From: Adiantum capillus-veneris
Lineage: Eukaryota > Streptophyta > Polypodiopsida > Polypodiales > Pteridaceae
Reading direction: 5' to 3'
DNA: 53,000 nucleotides
NCBI GenBank assembly: GCA_014529385.2
Contig: CM043950.1
Coordinates: 75,995,435-76,048,434 of the forward strand
The translations under genes were made by a program, and so were the position numbers. Position 1 is the stretch's first letter, and every line of letters starts with the position of its first letter. Below are positions 1 through 10,964 of the stretch, in pieces. Under the pieces are notes generated by a model, which saw only the letters and a list, made by a program, of their open reading frames with translations, was not told where the DNA came from and searched no databases.

Positions 1-351
1 AGTGTTTGGCTTGAAGATTAAGGAAAGCCACTTCCATGGTATGGTAGTGGGAGATGGAGATGATTCAACAATGAGCTACGAGTATGAGACTGAGTCAGAT
101 TATGATGAGGGCTATGTGGGTACAAAGGAAGAGGAGAGACATGAAGACCTTTTAAACATTGTTGCATACTTGTTTAAAGTTACCTCCCCTTGCAAAGGAA
201 GGTATGTAGTCTCATGTTCTTAGTGTAGATGTAGTAGAAATGGAGGGCATGCTTAGTGAAGACTTAACTGAGCAAGAAAAGGAGAGTTAAGCGTAGTTTT
301 GTGCATCTTATCCTGATTTTTTTGCAATGGAGTACAAGGATCTACGAGGGG

Positions 352-466
352 AAAAACAGGTCTAACATATAATTATTCTCAAAGAGGGGTACAATCACAA
401 GGCACAAAAACAGGTCTAACATATGATTATTCTCAAGGAGGGGTACAATCAGAAGGCACAAAAACT
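352..466 (+). repeat. 54-bp tandem duplication before the RT domain
   Basis: Two adjacent copies of a 54-bp segment share caggtctaacatat, ggggtacaatca and aaggcacaaaa; the shared motif caggtct sits at 357 and 411. The copies differ at a few positions. It is a local duplication inside the decayed gypsy pol, just upstream of reverse transcriptase. Confidence 0.8.
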
Positions 467-1768
467 AAAAATATAGGGAGAGATTCAGTAGGAAATTTTA
501 TGGTAGGAGATCAATAAACTACTTGAAGCAGGTATTATCTACCCTATGCAATAGTTTGAGTGGGTTTCTCTAGTTGTTATTATGCCAAAGAAGGAAGGAA
601 ATTGGAGGGTGTGCATTGAGTACAAGCCCTTAATGTTGCTACAGAGTAGAATCACTACCCCTTGTCATTCCAAGATGAAATATTGAACCAACTTAGCAGG
701 TCATGAGAGGTATTCGATCATTGATGGCTTTTCCAAGTATTTTCAAACTGGTATTGCACTTGAAGATCGATTGAAGACTACATTTATTTCTCCATGGGGA
801 TGTTTTCCTACTGCAAGATACCCTTTGGTTTCGTTAATGCTTATTCAACTTTCTAGGATTGGATAAACAAGGTGTTCATACCTTGTTTGGGTAAGTTTAT
901 CAGGGTATTTATGTATGATATAGTATTATAGGGTGTTATAGTTCTAGTTTGGAGCATCTATCAAAGGTAAAGTTGTGTTTCTAAAGACTAGACAGAAAAG
1001 GTGGTCAATTAAATCCGAACAAGTATAAGTTGGCTCAACCTCCAGCTCATTTTTTAGTTCATGTGGTCTCACAAAATGGTATAGAGACTGAGAAGGTCAA
1101 GACTTTAGTGTTGATGGAGCATCTGCTGAGTGCTCAAGGTTTGGCTTTATCTATGCATAAATTGAAGTATCTATCCCGGATTTTGTGGATGCTTTTGCAA
1201 TATGTGTACCCTCTTCAAAAAATGAGCGAGCATGTTTTTTGTTTTTAGTGGACTAAATATGCATACGTATGATGAAGGAAACTCTTTACCAACTACCTAT
1301 AGTTTTTCCTCCAAACTGTGAAGATGACTTCTATGCTGCTATGACAGTGGGTACGATCACCATTGGAGTTTTTTTGTTGCAAAAGGTGGGTAGATATTAT
1401 AAACCCATCCATTTTTTAAGCTCGTGATCATTCTTGAAGAAATGACATATACTGAAACTGAGTAGTGGGTGATTCTCTTAGTATTTGCATGGAAAAATTT
1501 TAAAGTATACACGATTGTTTGCAAAGTTTATGTGCTCACATTTAATAATTTGCTATGTCAAGTGGTGCTTTATTGGAAGTCATGGAGGTGTATCATGAAG
1601 GTGTTGGAGTTACATGAGTTTCAATTTGAGTCTAGAATTGACCATACTAGCACATTTTATATAGCAGTTATGTTGGTTAACAAAGGTGTTGATTTGCCGG
1701 TGTATCCCAGGGTGGTACGAGAAGAAGTTGGTGAATATCATGACTTAGAAGGCACTTTTGCGATGTGA

Positions 1769-2168
1769 TTTGATGGGGCGTATAGGAGAGTGGTGCAAAA
1801 TGTAGGTGGAGGAGTGGTGATACATGATTTGAAAGGTAAAGATATCTTTTCTAAGGCTTAGGATCTTGAGGATGTTAACACAAACAATGGGGCAAAATAT
1901 TTGGCTCTCCATTAATAAGGTAAAATTTTTTCAAGCAATACAATTTGAGCTTGTCAAAAGGGAACATAATCAAGTTGTAAGCCAATTAGCTAGTAGTCAT
2001 ATATTGATACATGTAATAGGGCTATTTATAGCACTAGCCACATATACAAGAAGAGATACTTTGAAGGAAATTGATGATTTTTTGAGTACAAGTCAATGTG
2101 CCTCAAATTTGTCTAGGATACATAAAAGAAGAATTGTTCAAAAATCTTGCAGATTCATCCTAATGTGA
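1769..2168 (+). other. Second, plant/archaeal-type RNase H domain (aRNH) of the gypsy element
   Basis: After the gypsy RNase H the translation reads FDGAYRRVVQNVGGGVVIHD, a form typical of the additional RNase H of plant elements: an Asp-containing first strand followed by a glycine-rich turn. It is followed by KDIFSKA, NNGAKYLALH (the Asn-Asn-x-Ala-x-Tyr helix containing the second acidic position, here Lys in place of Glu) and VKREHNQVVSQLAS, the end of the fold. Several stops interrupt it. Such a second RNase H between RH and integrase is known for the Tat lineage of Ty3/gypsy elements. The domain identity is by motif reading only. Confidence 0.7.
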
Positions 2169-2335
2169 GAAGATCTTATGGTATATGGTCATGATGGGTT
2201 GTTGAGAGGAGTCCTCTACAAAGAAGATATTGGTATGGTTCTAAAGCAGTATTGGGGTTGTCAGTTATGTGATGACTTGCACTAGCATGATGCATCATGG
2301 AGAAATGCAAGTGATTACAAGATATATGTAGGATA

Positions 2336-2477
2336 TGTTGAGAGAGAAAGAGAGAGCACAGAAATAGAACCCCAAAGTGTGTAGAATACACACATGAGAT
2401 GATGTATATATAGAGGGCACCTGGGTGCCATATATAGAGAAGCCATATATTGAGTAGCTTCACATATAAGCTCAACA
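2336..2477 (-). repeat. 3' LTR (142 bp)
   Basis: Matches 5022-5163 over its whole length with only about one base change seen (gagggcacc versus gaggggacc). Bounded outside by ggata and inside by the purine-rich tract on the minus strand. Confidence 0.93.
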
Positions 2478-3159
2478 CCCCCGCTCAAATAAGGGTCCCT
2501 AATTGTGGATGAAAAAACCCTTGGGGGATCAAGGGAAAAACCCACAGCTCTATATACACCCACCGTTATATTATAAAAATCATTAAATATACAAATGTTC
2601 ATGAGGAGCTACATAACTCCTTTTACAATGAATATTTTATGAGGAGCTACATCACTCCTTTTACAATGAATGTTTAATGAGAAGTTACATTACTCCTATC
2701 CTATCAAATACAATAATGAATACAAAGGTTCAATAAAGAGGTGTAAAGGCTATCGATTAGCTCGTAATCAGAAGTGTCTCCATGAATCTGCTATGTAGCT
2801 TGTCATCACTATCGTATCACCAAACATATCTTCATGTTGTCATCAATATGACATCACCAAACATATCTTCATATATCTTTTATTGTCACCAAGTTTGTCT
2901 TCATAAAATCAATTCTTTAATGAATCCTACATAGATCATAGACTCAAAAAAACATAGTCATGAAAATTATTAGCATCGTTAGTGAAATAATTTACGTTCA
3001 CAATGCCATAAGATATGGTTCGCGACGCCATTCTTTTGACGACATATACACGCACGAAAACATATGGTACATAGAGTATGAACGTAAAAGTACAAGATAC
3101 GTGATTACGTGATGCAAATGATATGTGTATATACTACATAAAACAACATTTATCAACGT

Positions 3160-3650
3160 AGTGATCAATGAATATCATCAAAGTATTAACAAAACATCAT
3201 CATTGTATCAATAAAAATGAATAAATCATCATGGTATCAACGAAAAGCATCATGATATCACCGAAAATAATCATTGTATTAACGAAACAACATCATGACA
3301 TCACCGAGAATAACCATGGTATCAACGAAATAACATCATGGTATCACCGAGAATAACCATGGTATCAATGAAACAACATCATGGTATCACCGAGAATAAC
3401 CATGGTATCAACGAAACAGCATCATGGTATCAACAAAAATCACCATGGAATTAACGAAATATCATCATGGAATCACCGAGAATAACCATGGTATCAATGA
3501 AACATCATCATGGCATCACCGAGAATAACCATGGTATCAATGAAATATCATCATGGTATCAACAAAAATCACCATGACCAAAGCACTAACAAAACATCAT
3601 CATGGTACCATCAAAATCACTATGGTATCAACAAGAAATTATCAATAAAA
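3160..3650. repeat. Degenerate short tandem array (half unit about 21-22 bp)
   Basis: A series of units alternates between catcatggtatcaccgagaa and taaccatggtatcaatgaaa, giving a composite period of about 43 bases with imperfect copies at both ends. It lies in the 3' half of the non-autonomous element and contains no conserved reading frame. Confidence 0.85.
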
Positions 3651-3899
3651 CGACGAAACTATATCTCTAAAAGAATACGAGAATCAATGAACGAGTATAT
3701 CATATAACAAAAGATCATGTATCAACAGTAGCTCGATAGAATTTGGATGATCATCAACTGCTCGAGGACTGAATCGGAACGATATGTAACTGGCTTCTGC
3801 AGCAAAGTTACGTCAGTAACAAATATATGATTGATGAAGAAAAAATATAATCGAGAAGTTTTCAATTATGAAAAAAAATCAAAACCAAAAGTAAAATTT

Positions 3900-4990
3900 T
3901 GCTTTTCAAACATATTCGCAGTCCAAGACGATAACCCAAAATCGGTGCAGAATTTAAAGAAACTTTCTTCTGCAAAGTTATAGACCACATCGATTACGAT
4001 GGCTTAAGCAAATAGTTTCTCATCGATTCCGATGCCTGCAACGGCTAGTTCCTTCTGCAAAGTTGTAGACCACATCGATTCCGGTCCCTTGCACGGGTAG
4101 TTTCTGCAAAATTGTTTTCAATTATAGAAGAAAACTCAAAAACATAAAACGAAACTTGCTTTTCGGACATGTACGCAGTCTGCGAACGATAACTCAAAAT
4201 CAGTGCAGAATTTGAAAAAACTTCTTTCTACAAAGTTGTAGACCACATCGATTCCCGTCCCTTAAGCGGGTAGTTTTTGCAAAATCCTTTTTAATCAGGA
4301 GAAAACTCAAAAACAAAAAGCGGAAGTTTCTTTTTGAGTATGTATGCAGTCCGCGAACGATAACTCAAAATCGGTGCAGAATTTGAAAAAACTTCCTTCT
4401 GCAAAGTTGCAGACCACATAGATTCCGATCTCTTGCTCAGGTATTTTCTACAAAATCGTTTTCAATTAGCAGAGAAATCAAAAACAAAAAGCGAAAGTTG
4501 CTTTTCAGGTATGTACGCAGTCCGCGAACGATAACTCAAAATCGGTGCAGAATTTGAAAAAACTTCCTTCTGCAAAGTTGTAGACCACATTGATTCCGAT
4601 ATTGCTCGGGTAGTTTCTACAAAATCGTTTTCAATTAGCAGAGAAATCAAAAACAGAAAGCCAAAGTTGCTTTTCGGGTATGTACGTAGTCCGCGAACGA
4701 TAACTCAAAATCGGTGCAGAATTTGAAAAAACTTCCTTCTGCAAAGTTGTAGACCACATCGATTCCAGCCTCTTCAGCAGGTAGTTTCTACAAAATCCTT
4801 TTCAATTAGCAGAGAAATCAAAAACAAAAAGCGGAAGTTGCTTTTCAGGCATGTACGTAGTCCGCGAACGATACCTCAAAATCGGTGAAGAATTTGAAAA
4901 AACTTCCTTCTGCAAAGTTATAGACCACATCGATTCCGGTCTATTTGACGGGTAGTTTTTGCAAAATCGTTTTCAGTTAGGAGAAACATC
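3900..4990 (-). repeat. 170-bp tandem array inside the LTR element
   Basis: The motif cgaacgataactcaaaatc recurs at about 3926, 4184, 4355, 4526, 4695 and 4866. The last five copies are spaced 169-171 bases, so the unit is about 170 bp with six copies. Each unit also holds cttctgcaaagttgtagacc and cgattccg. On the minus strand the array begins just after the primer site, where a packaging or dimerisation signal would normally lie; that role is inference. Confidence 0.88.
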
Positions 4991-5009
4991 GAAAAAACAA
5001 AAACGTACT

Positions 5010-5021
5010 GCTCTGATACCA
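5010..5021 (-). promoter_or_regulatory. Primer-binding site for initiator tRNA-Met
   Basis: The minus strand reads TGGTATCAGAGC directly next to the 5' LTR, complementary to the 3' end of plant initiator tRNA-Met. It fixes the orientation of the element. Confidence 0.92.
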
Positions 5022-5163
5022 TGTTGAGAGAGAAAGAGAGAGCACAGAAATAGAACCCCAAAGTGTGTAGAATACACACATGAGATGATGTATATATAGA
5101 GGGGACCTGGGTGCCATATATAGAGAAGCCATATATTGAGTAGCTTCACATATAAGCTCAACA
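5022..5163 (-). repeat. 5' LTR (142 bp)
   Basis: On the minus strand this copy lies upstream of the primer site, so it is the 5' LTR and should hold the promoter. A TATA-like ctatatatac is present. The near-perfect match to the other LTR suggests a fairly young insertion. Confidence 0.93.
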
Positions 5164-7101
5164 GGATATGCATGTTGATTCTAGCAGGTATATACGCTTT
5201 TGTACACCACTAAAGTCTATATGATCGCATGCATCAAATTTGAGAGATCTAGCAGACATAGGTCAAGACGAGTTTCCTCCCCATATCTCTTGTACATACT
5301 ATTTGGTCCTATACTAGTACCATTCATTGGCACATTTTTCTTTAAGTGAAAGATTTTTGGGGTAAAGATTGTTTGCCTCTTACCCCAACCGGATGCACAA
5401 GAGGCATCTTACCACCCATTACAGACAGTGCAGTCTCAATTACTTTGCAAACATGTACTCAATGGGAGAAAAGACATGTGTCTTTTGCAAATGATCTCCA
5501 GAGTGTTGTGTACGACATGTCTGAGGATGAAAAGTTAGAATGACCAGAGGCTCTAGATAGTGGATTGATCCTCTTAGAGCAAAGGTGTCACCTACCTTAG
5601 AGATGAAGGATATCGAGTTCTTTGATATGCTCGTGCTAGAGGCTGATGAGTTGATGTCGGGACACATAGTTCTATTTATGGGTGAGAGGGACGTAGCTAT
5701 CCCAGTGTCGATGATGACACATCATGGATATGCTATCAGTAGTTATGATCATGTAGTACATGTAGATAGTGTAGGAGAGGCTAGGATAGCCACATTTGGT
5801 TAGTGTTTTGGCGTCTCATGTGCTTTCTACTAGTGTGAAGACCTAACATAGCAGTTGCAGTGGAAGCGTTTGCATTTGGGGTTGTTAGTCATGTGATCAC
5901 TGGCACTAGCATGATGAATCATGGAGTAGTGAAAGTGACTACAAGATTTATGTGGGGTATGCATTATGATTCTAGCAAGTATATACACTTTTGCACACCA
6001 CTGGAGCCTCCTATATGGTGGCATGCATCATATTTGAGAGATCCAGTCGACATAGGTCAAGACGAGTTTCCTCCCTATACCTCTTTTACATAATGTTAGC
6101 TCCTATAGTAGTACCGTTTATCGGCACATTTTTCTCTAAGTGAGAGATTGTTGGGGTAAAGACTATGTGCCTCTTACCTCAACCGGATGCACCAGAGGCA
6201 TCTTGCCACCTATTACAGATAGTGGAGTCTCAATTAATTTGCAAACATATACTCAGTGGGAGACGAGACAAGTGTCTTTTGCAGATGATCTCAGAGTGTT
6301 GTGTACGAAATGTCTAAAGATGCAGAGTTAGAACAACCTTGCTCTAGCAAGACACAGAGTTGATCCTCTTAGGACAAAGATTCCTCCTACCACAGAGATG
6401 AAGGATATGGAGTTCTTTTTTATATGCTCATGATAGAGGCTAACGAGTTGATGTCACAACACATAGTTTTATTTATGGGTGAGAGAGACATAGCTATCCC
6501 AGTGTGGACAATGACATATAAATATGCGATGAGGAGTCCTGATCATGCAATACATATAGGTAGTGCACAAGAGGCTAGGACAGCTAGGTTTGCACACATT
6601 TTGTTAGCGTTTACGCAACTCATATATGACTTACTAGTGTCAAGACTTGACATAGCAACTACAGTGAAAGCGTTTGCTGTTGGGGTTGTCAGTCATGTGA
6701 TAATTGGCACTAGCATGATGCATCATGGAGTAATGCAAGTGATTACAAGATATTGGTAGGGTATGCATATTGATTCTAGCACGTGTATATACTTACGGAC
6801 ACTGCTAGAGCCTATACGAAGGCATGCATTGACTTTGATACATCCAATGGAATTAGTTTGAAACGGGTTTCCTCCTTATACCTCTTGTTCATACTATTAG
6901 GTCCTATAGTAGTACCATTTATCGACACATTTTTTGTTTAAGTGAGAGATTGTTGGGGTAAAGACTGTGTGCATCTTACACTAACCGGATGCACCAGGCA
7001 TGTGACCACCCACTACTTGTACACACCTTCTTCTTTACTAGATAGAATAATAAGGGGCTCTCTTGCACACATTGTGGTGAGCTGCACCACCCACAACATG
7101 T

Positions 7102-7102
<1 letters not shown>

Positions 7103-7175
<73 letters not shown>
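7103..7175. repeat. (CT)n(CA)n compound microsatellite
   Basis: About 16 CT units followed by about 20 CA units. It lies between the end of the 0.8-kb tandem repeat and the LINE ORF1 fragment. Confidence 0.95.
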
Positions 7176-7179
<4 letters not shown>

Positions 7180-7378
7180 CGCAACCTTTTTTACCCAGTA
7201 GACAACAATTCACTCTTTTTATCATAAATTCTTCATCCGAACTCCGATTTGGGTGATCTATAGCCTCAATAGAAGAGCACAAAGCCCTCTACACATTGAT
7301 GTAAAGCTAGACATTTTTAGAGTAATTATGTAAGGTATTTTTGTACCAGAATTTCCGAAGTGAACAGGTTCAGGAAAA

Positions 7379-8076
7379 TTGACTCTCTCATCTCTTATTT
7401 TACATACAATGTCTTTCGGCACTTGCAAGGGTTCTTTTTCTTCAACAAGGTCCACCACCATTGTGGAAAATGATCCAAAATCTCCTAAGTGTGAAGATAG
7501 CAATACAACCACCCAACCAATGACATTGAAAACCATGATCATGACATACTTGGTATCATTGCAAGGGACCGTAAACAAACAAGGCAAAGACTTACGAGCA
7601 CTTGCAATGGAGAATGGCACACTAAGGGAACTTGTGGTTGAGAATGAGAATTTAAAGAGGACACTTGAGATGCAAGCAACATGTTTGATGCAACTTGAAG
7701 AGGAAGTCAAGGAATGTAAATGCTCTCTTGTGGACTTGAATGCTTTGAAGGAGCAGATGAGCAAAGTAGAGCATGACCATGTACTGAAAGAGGAGAAATT
7801 TGACACCATCAGCCAGGATGTATGCGACATGAAAAATGTATGCACAAACAAGTCTTGGGCTGATGTATGTGGTAGAAATGTGGTTTCTAATTCCTCACTC
7901 ATGCAAGCTATGGTTCAAACAAAGGATGTTGAGAATGCGGATCTGGAGGAGTTGAAGGAACGGGAGCGACGTTCCAAGAACATGTCGTGGAACTCTCAAA
8001 GAGAAGTTAGAGACACCTCCTTCTCTTGCCATTGTTATTGAAGATTTCTTCAAATCCTACATTGGCATGCCCGGAG
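7379..8076 (+). pseudogene. LINE ORF1-like fragment with coiled coil
   Basis: An open frame of 220 codons starting at 7379 has a polar N-terminus and then a coiled-coil-like stretch at residues about 75-150 (LRELVVENENLKRTLEM). It ends in a charged segment, LEELKERERRSKN. A +1 shift near 8010 lets the protein continue as SLAIVIEDFFKSYIGMPGV to 8076. ORF1 proteins of L1-like plant LINEs share this layout, with a coiled coil and then a helical/RNA-binding part. The same strand carries LINE ORF2 3 kb downstream, so this is probably the same element split by later insertions. The start is uncertain because the frame is open upstream to 7256 only in pieces. Breakpoint: 8076/8077. Confidence 0.55.
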
Positions 8077-8449
8077 TGTATCCCAGGGTGTAAGGGATAT
8101 CCTTCTCTTCTTCCAAAGACTGGTACTCAGAAGGAGTATCTCGTGGGTTGGATCCCTCCATCTGGCTACTCCGAGCGTCCGACTCTATTTTCTCACTGTC
8201 CGAATCCCTTAAAGGTGCACTTTGCTTGGTTTTTCTGACTCCAGGATTCGGTCTTGTAGAAGGTCCTGCCACTAGTCTCACTACTCTTTTGGACCTGTGG
8301 ATTAGGTCTATCTGTACTTGGGCAGGTGGTAGATCATCAATCATGCCCAATGCTTGATAGCTTATTTGTGTGAGCATGGGTCCTCCGTTCATGTAAGCTT
8401 TACTTCTTTGGCCGCCCTTTAGATTTTCACTACAAGCCATGCTTAACAT
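8057..8449 (-). CDS. Unrecognised reading frame, 130 codons
   Basis: A clean minus-strand frame whose middle reads GGPMLTQISYQALGMIDDLP and then a basic Ser/Pro/Asp-rich tail. The part from about 8077 to 8427 is foreign to the LINE ORF1 that it interrupts and abuts the CACTA-like end at 8428. Composition looks protein-coding rather than random, but I recognise no family. It may be part of a gag or of a captured exon. Confidence 0.3.
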   Translation of the reverse strand: MLSMACSENLKGGQRSKAYMNGGPMLTQISYQALGMIDDLPPAQVQIDLIHRSKRVVRLVAGPSTRPNPGVRKTKQSAPLRDSDSEKIESDARSSQMEGSNPRDTPSEYQSLEEEKDIPYTLGYTPGMPM

Positions 8450-8576
8450 TAGCGACGCTCAAACATGAAAATGCACGGCGTCGCTATATGCGGCGCTATG
8501 AGCGTCGCTATGTTAAAAGTAACATAGCAACGCTCATAGCGATGCATATAGCGACGCCGACAAGGCTAAAAAAATA
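8428..8576 (+). mobile_element. CACTA (En/Spm)-like terminal sequence with subterminal palindrome
   Basis: The sequence cactacaag at 8428 is the usual start of plant CACTA elements. It is followed by repeated GCGACG/AGCGTCGCTA motifs that form a long imperfect palindrome: the arm ggcgtcgctatatgcggc starts near 8478 and is mirrored by gcatatagcgacgcc ending near 8561. Such subterminal repeats bind the CACTA accessory protein in known elements. No matching cttgtagtg end was found downstream, so this is a solitary or truncated end, or a small internally deleted copy. Confidence 0.5.
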
Positions 8577-8652
8577 ACCGAGAGCGTCCGAAAACTCAGA
8601 TCTCAGATCTGAGTTTTGGACGCGCGCTCAAAGCAAGCAAGGTAACACTCTC

Positions 8653-8951
8653 CCTCCCTCTCTCTCTCTCTCTCTCTCTCTTTATTCTCCACACACACAC
8701 ACACACAAGGAGAGGAAGGAGGCCAGGTATGCTCCTTCCCTCTCCTCACTCTCATGTTCCCTTCCCCTCTTTCTCTCTCCTTCTCTCTCTCTCTCTCACA
8801 CACACACACACGAGGAGAGGAAGGAGATCCAGGTATGCTCCTTCCCTCTCCTCACTCTCATGGTCCCTTCCCCTCTTTCTCTCTCCCTCTCTTTCACTCA
8901 CACACACACACACACACACACACACATTGTGTTTTTGAGAGAGAGAGAGAT

Positions 8952-9024
<73 letters not shown>

Positions 9025-9025
9025 A
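8653..9025. repeat. Cluster of CT, CA and GA microsatellites with duplicated spacer
   Basis: Three (CT)n-(CA)n blocks are separated by near-identical spacers containing atgctccttccctctcctca (near 8729 and 8834), followed by a (GA)n run at about 8959-9022. This looks like local duplication of a compound microsatellite. Long Arg-Glu or Leu-Ser frames here are artefacts. Confidence 0.9.
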
Positions 9026-9090
9026 CAAGCATAAACAAAAAACGCACACACACATGCATACACAAAGAAAGCACACACACATTGAGAGAG

Positions 9091-10733
9091 GTGACCTAGA
9101 GCTACCGATCTGGCAGACTGATCCTGAATTTGCTGATGATTTAGAAGGGGAGCAAACCTCTTCTCTATTAAGAATTAGTGACATGGGGCTCACACTATGG
9201 CAGAACGATCATGAATTTGATGATGCTGATTCAGAGGGGGTGCATAGTGAAGTGCAATCTCTTGATGTTGAATATGATTGGTTTCATTGTGCCGATGATA
9301 CAGACAGAGCAGTAGATGAAATTTTCAATGTGCATGCTGAACTTTGTGCTACAGAAGTGCAAAGATATCTGGATGAGGGTGAAAGAATTAAAGAGCAATT
9401 TACAACAGATGCATTTAGTATGCTCACACGTGGAAATCTTAGTTTACAGCAACCTGATATGTAAAGATGGAGGGACCTTCTCAAGCGGTGGACCTAGATC
9501 TTATGTTCTTATTGGACGAAGCTTTGAAAGGGTTCTCAAATACATATGCTAAGGATGTCAATCAATTTATATTCATGCATGAGCAAGTTTGTTTAGATGC
9601 AGTTGATGATAACCTTATGCAGTTGTTGGATGATGCTCTACTTGATTTTGCGCCTCTACGAGATAGAGAATTATTTTCTGATGTATCTTTTGAGCCTAAT
9701 GAAGAGGATTTTACCAGAGACTTGATGTATTCAGATATACATGATTGGGATTCCAGTACTAGTGAGAGTGAAGGTGCATTGCCAATGCTTTTACCTATGA
9801 TTGATGATCGACAATTGGATGAGCCAGTTGCACAAGGGATATGGCAGTATCTACTGTTGTCTGATGCTATATGGAATCTGATGTTACCCTATGATGTAGG
9901 GGATTTTGAGCTAGCTTTTGACCCAGGAGGTGACAGATATATGCATGATCCTGGGCAATTGACTTATATGCCATATGATCCAGGTGGTTTGCATGAAGGT
10001 TTGTGGGCTAATCTATGTTTATGCTGTAATGATAGGAAATTATTGTGTTTTCTGTATGATCCTGGAGGATGGTGCAAAATTTTTAAAGGAATCCTCACAG
10101 TGGGGCAAATGATTGGGTTTCCATTTGATCCTGGGGCCTACTAAAGTGCAAAGTTGCAGATTTGAAGAGTACCAGTTATCTGTTGAAGCAGGTTTCATAT
10201 TACAAGGTTTTGTTTCCTAGATCTATTCTAAGTTAGAAGAGTTTTTGGTTATGCGTTCAATAAGATTACATGGCTGGCTTCCAGTTGACTTCTTTGGAGA
10301 ATTGATGAAGTATCTTCACATTTTTTTGAGTTGGTTCTGCTAACAGAACTTGAGGTAAAGGACTTGACAACCATTCCGTGTGCAGACAAAGTAAGGCATA
10401 CTTGAGCTTGACAGGGTTACTTAAAGAGAGCTTAATGGTCAAGCCGTGTGCATCATTAACTGAAGCACTTGAGTTTGGCCGGGTTCACTAAACAGGTTAT
10501 CCATAATAGAATGCTTTGAAGATATAATAGATACAGTTCAGAGATTTTTAATGGACAACTGTCTAATGGTTAAGCTAGAACATTGATAATAGGGTATAAG
10601 CCTTATTTCATTTTTCATATGTTTACCAGTTATGTGAGTCTGATGATCGCAAGAGCTTAAGGTACCTGTAGTAGATGCAGATTGAAGTGTTGTTGGCACA
10701 GACCAGAGGCTGTGCAGGTTCAGAGGGGGTGGA
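9091..10733 (+). pseudogene. Gag-like acidic protein with DPGG motifs plus 3' internal region (forward copy)
   Basis: Two frames (about 9091-9464 and 9467-10144) encode an acidic protein with LELPIWQTDPEF, DDADSEGVHSEVQSLDVEYD, LMFLLDEALKGF and FEPNEEDFTRDLMYSDI. Its C-terminus carries repeated DPGG/DPGQ motifs (FDPGGDRYM, YDPGGLHEG, YDPGGWCK, FDPGAY). A single frame break joins the two frames. It matches in inverted orientation the protein at 18482-19536, where more N-terminal gag sequence survives. The 5' side is cut at 9091 by microsatellite DNA. From 10145 to 10733 there is non-coding internal sequence ending in the purine tract agagggggtgga next to the LTR. No pol domain is present. I infer a gag-only LTR element. 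Confidence 0.6.
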
Positions 10734-10964
10734 TGTCGTGAAGCTCCGCTCCCATGCTAGGAAATATACCAAGAAGATGCAGATCAAGCTTATTGAAAGC
10801 CTACTTGATTAATGGTCAGTGATGAGGGCTTGTTAACAAGACATGTTTAATGATTAATGTATGCCAGATGCGGCTTAAAAGGTCCAACAGATGCCTTAAT
10901 GATGCCAAAATTGATTATGCTTGAAGTGAGCACAGATGGGAGTGTATGATCTAGAACTATAGTG
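10734..10964 (+). repeat. Truncated 3' LTR of the gag-only element
   Basis: It starts TGTCGTGAAGCTCCGCTCCC just after a purine tract and matches, in inverted orientation, the first 230 bases of the 2.36-kb LTR at 20752-23108. The match is lost at about 10964, where LINE-related sequence takes over. Confidence 0.75.

Larger units (their letters stand above)
1..2251 (+). pseudogene. Decayed Ty3/gypsy retrotransposon pol (RT, RNase H, second RNase H, start of integrase)
   Basis: Several frames together read a gypsy polyprotein with many stops and frameshifts. The reverse transcriptase starts near 510 (KLLEAGIIYP, then MPKKEGNWRVCIEYKPL) and continues with YSIIDGFSKYFQTGIALED and KTTFISPWGCF to about 830. 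The YxDD region near 905-925 is degraded. A gypsy-type RNase H remnant lies about 1310-1640 (YYKPIHFLSS). A second RNase H follows at 1769-2168. The zinc-finger part of integrase begins near 2175 (YGHDGLLRGVLYKEDIGMVL) and is cut at 2251, where an unrelated tandem repeat starts. Gag and protease are not in the window, although the acidic stretch at 2-220 could be the region before RT. The domain order RT-RH-RH-INT is that of plant Tat-type gypsy elements. It cannot be functional. Confidence 0.88.
2336..5163 (-). mobile_element. Complete non-autonomous LTR retrotransposon, 2.8 kb, 142-bp LTRs (TRIM/LARD-like)
   Basis: Two nearly identical 142-bp direct repeats at 2336-2477 and 5022-5163 start TG and end CA, and are flanked by the 5-bp target duplication ggata (2331-2335 and 5164-5168). 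On the minus strand the 5' LTR is 5022-5163. It is followed directly by TGGTATCAGAGC (5010-5021), the initiator-tRNA-Met primer site; the purine tract gagcggggg (2478-2486) precedes the 3' LTR. A TATA-like ctatatatac lies in the LTR. No gag or pol reading frame is visible. The interior is filled by two tandem arrays. The element must have been mobilised by proteins from elsewhere. It sits in copy 1 of the 0.8-kb tandem repeat, which dates it later than that array. Confidence 0.93.
2252..7014 (+). repeat. Tandem repeat with 0.8-kb unit, about 2.4 copies, coding-like, split by an LTR element
   Basis: The motif tggggttgt followed by cactagcatgatg recurs at 2253, 5877 and 6681. With the inserted retrotransposon and one TSD copy removed, the period is about 791 and then 804 bases. 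Copy 1 is 2252-2335 plus 5169-5870, copy 2 is about 5871-6674, and copy 3 is truncated at about 7014. Each unit holds two short conserved reading frames: one beginning near CWGKD and running through TPTGCTRGILPPITDS, and one containing DELMSGHIVLFMGERD. Copies keep these amino acids better than the third codon positions would require, so the unit may come from a gene fragment. I do not recognise the protein. Its left edge is fused to the gypsy pol. Confidence 0.8.

Noticed and set aside
3160-4990. Possible CRISPR-like array
   Set aside because: The repeats are direct tandem units without unique spacers, inside a eukaryotic LTR element with TSD, PBS and PPT.
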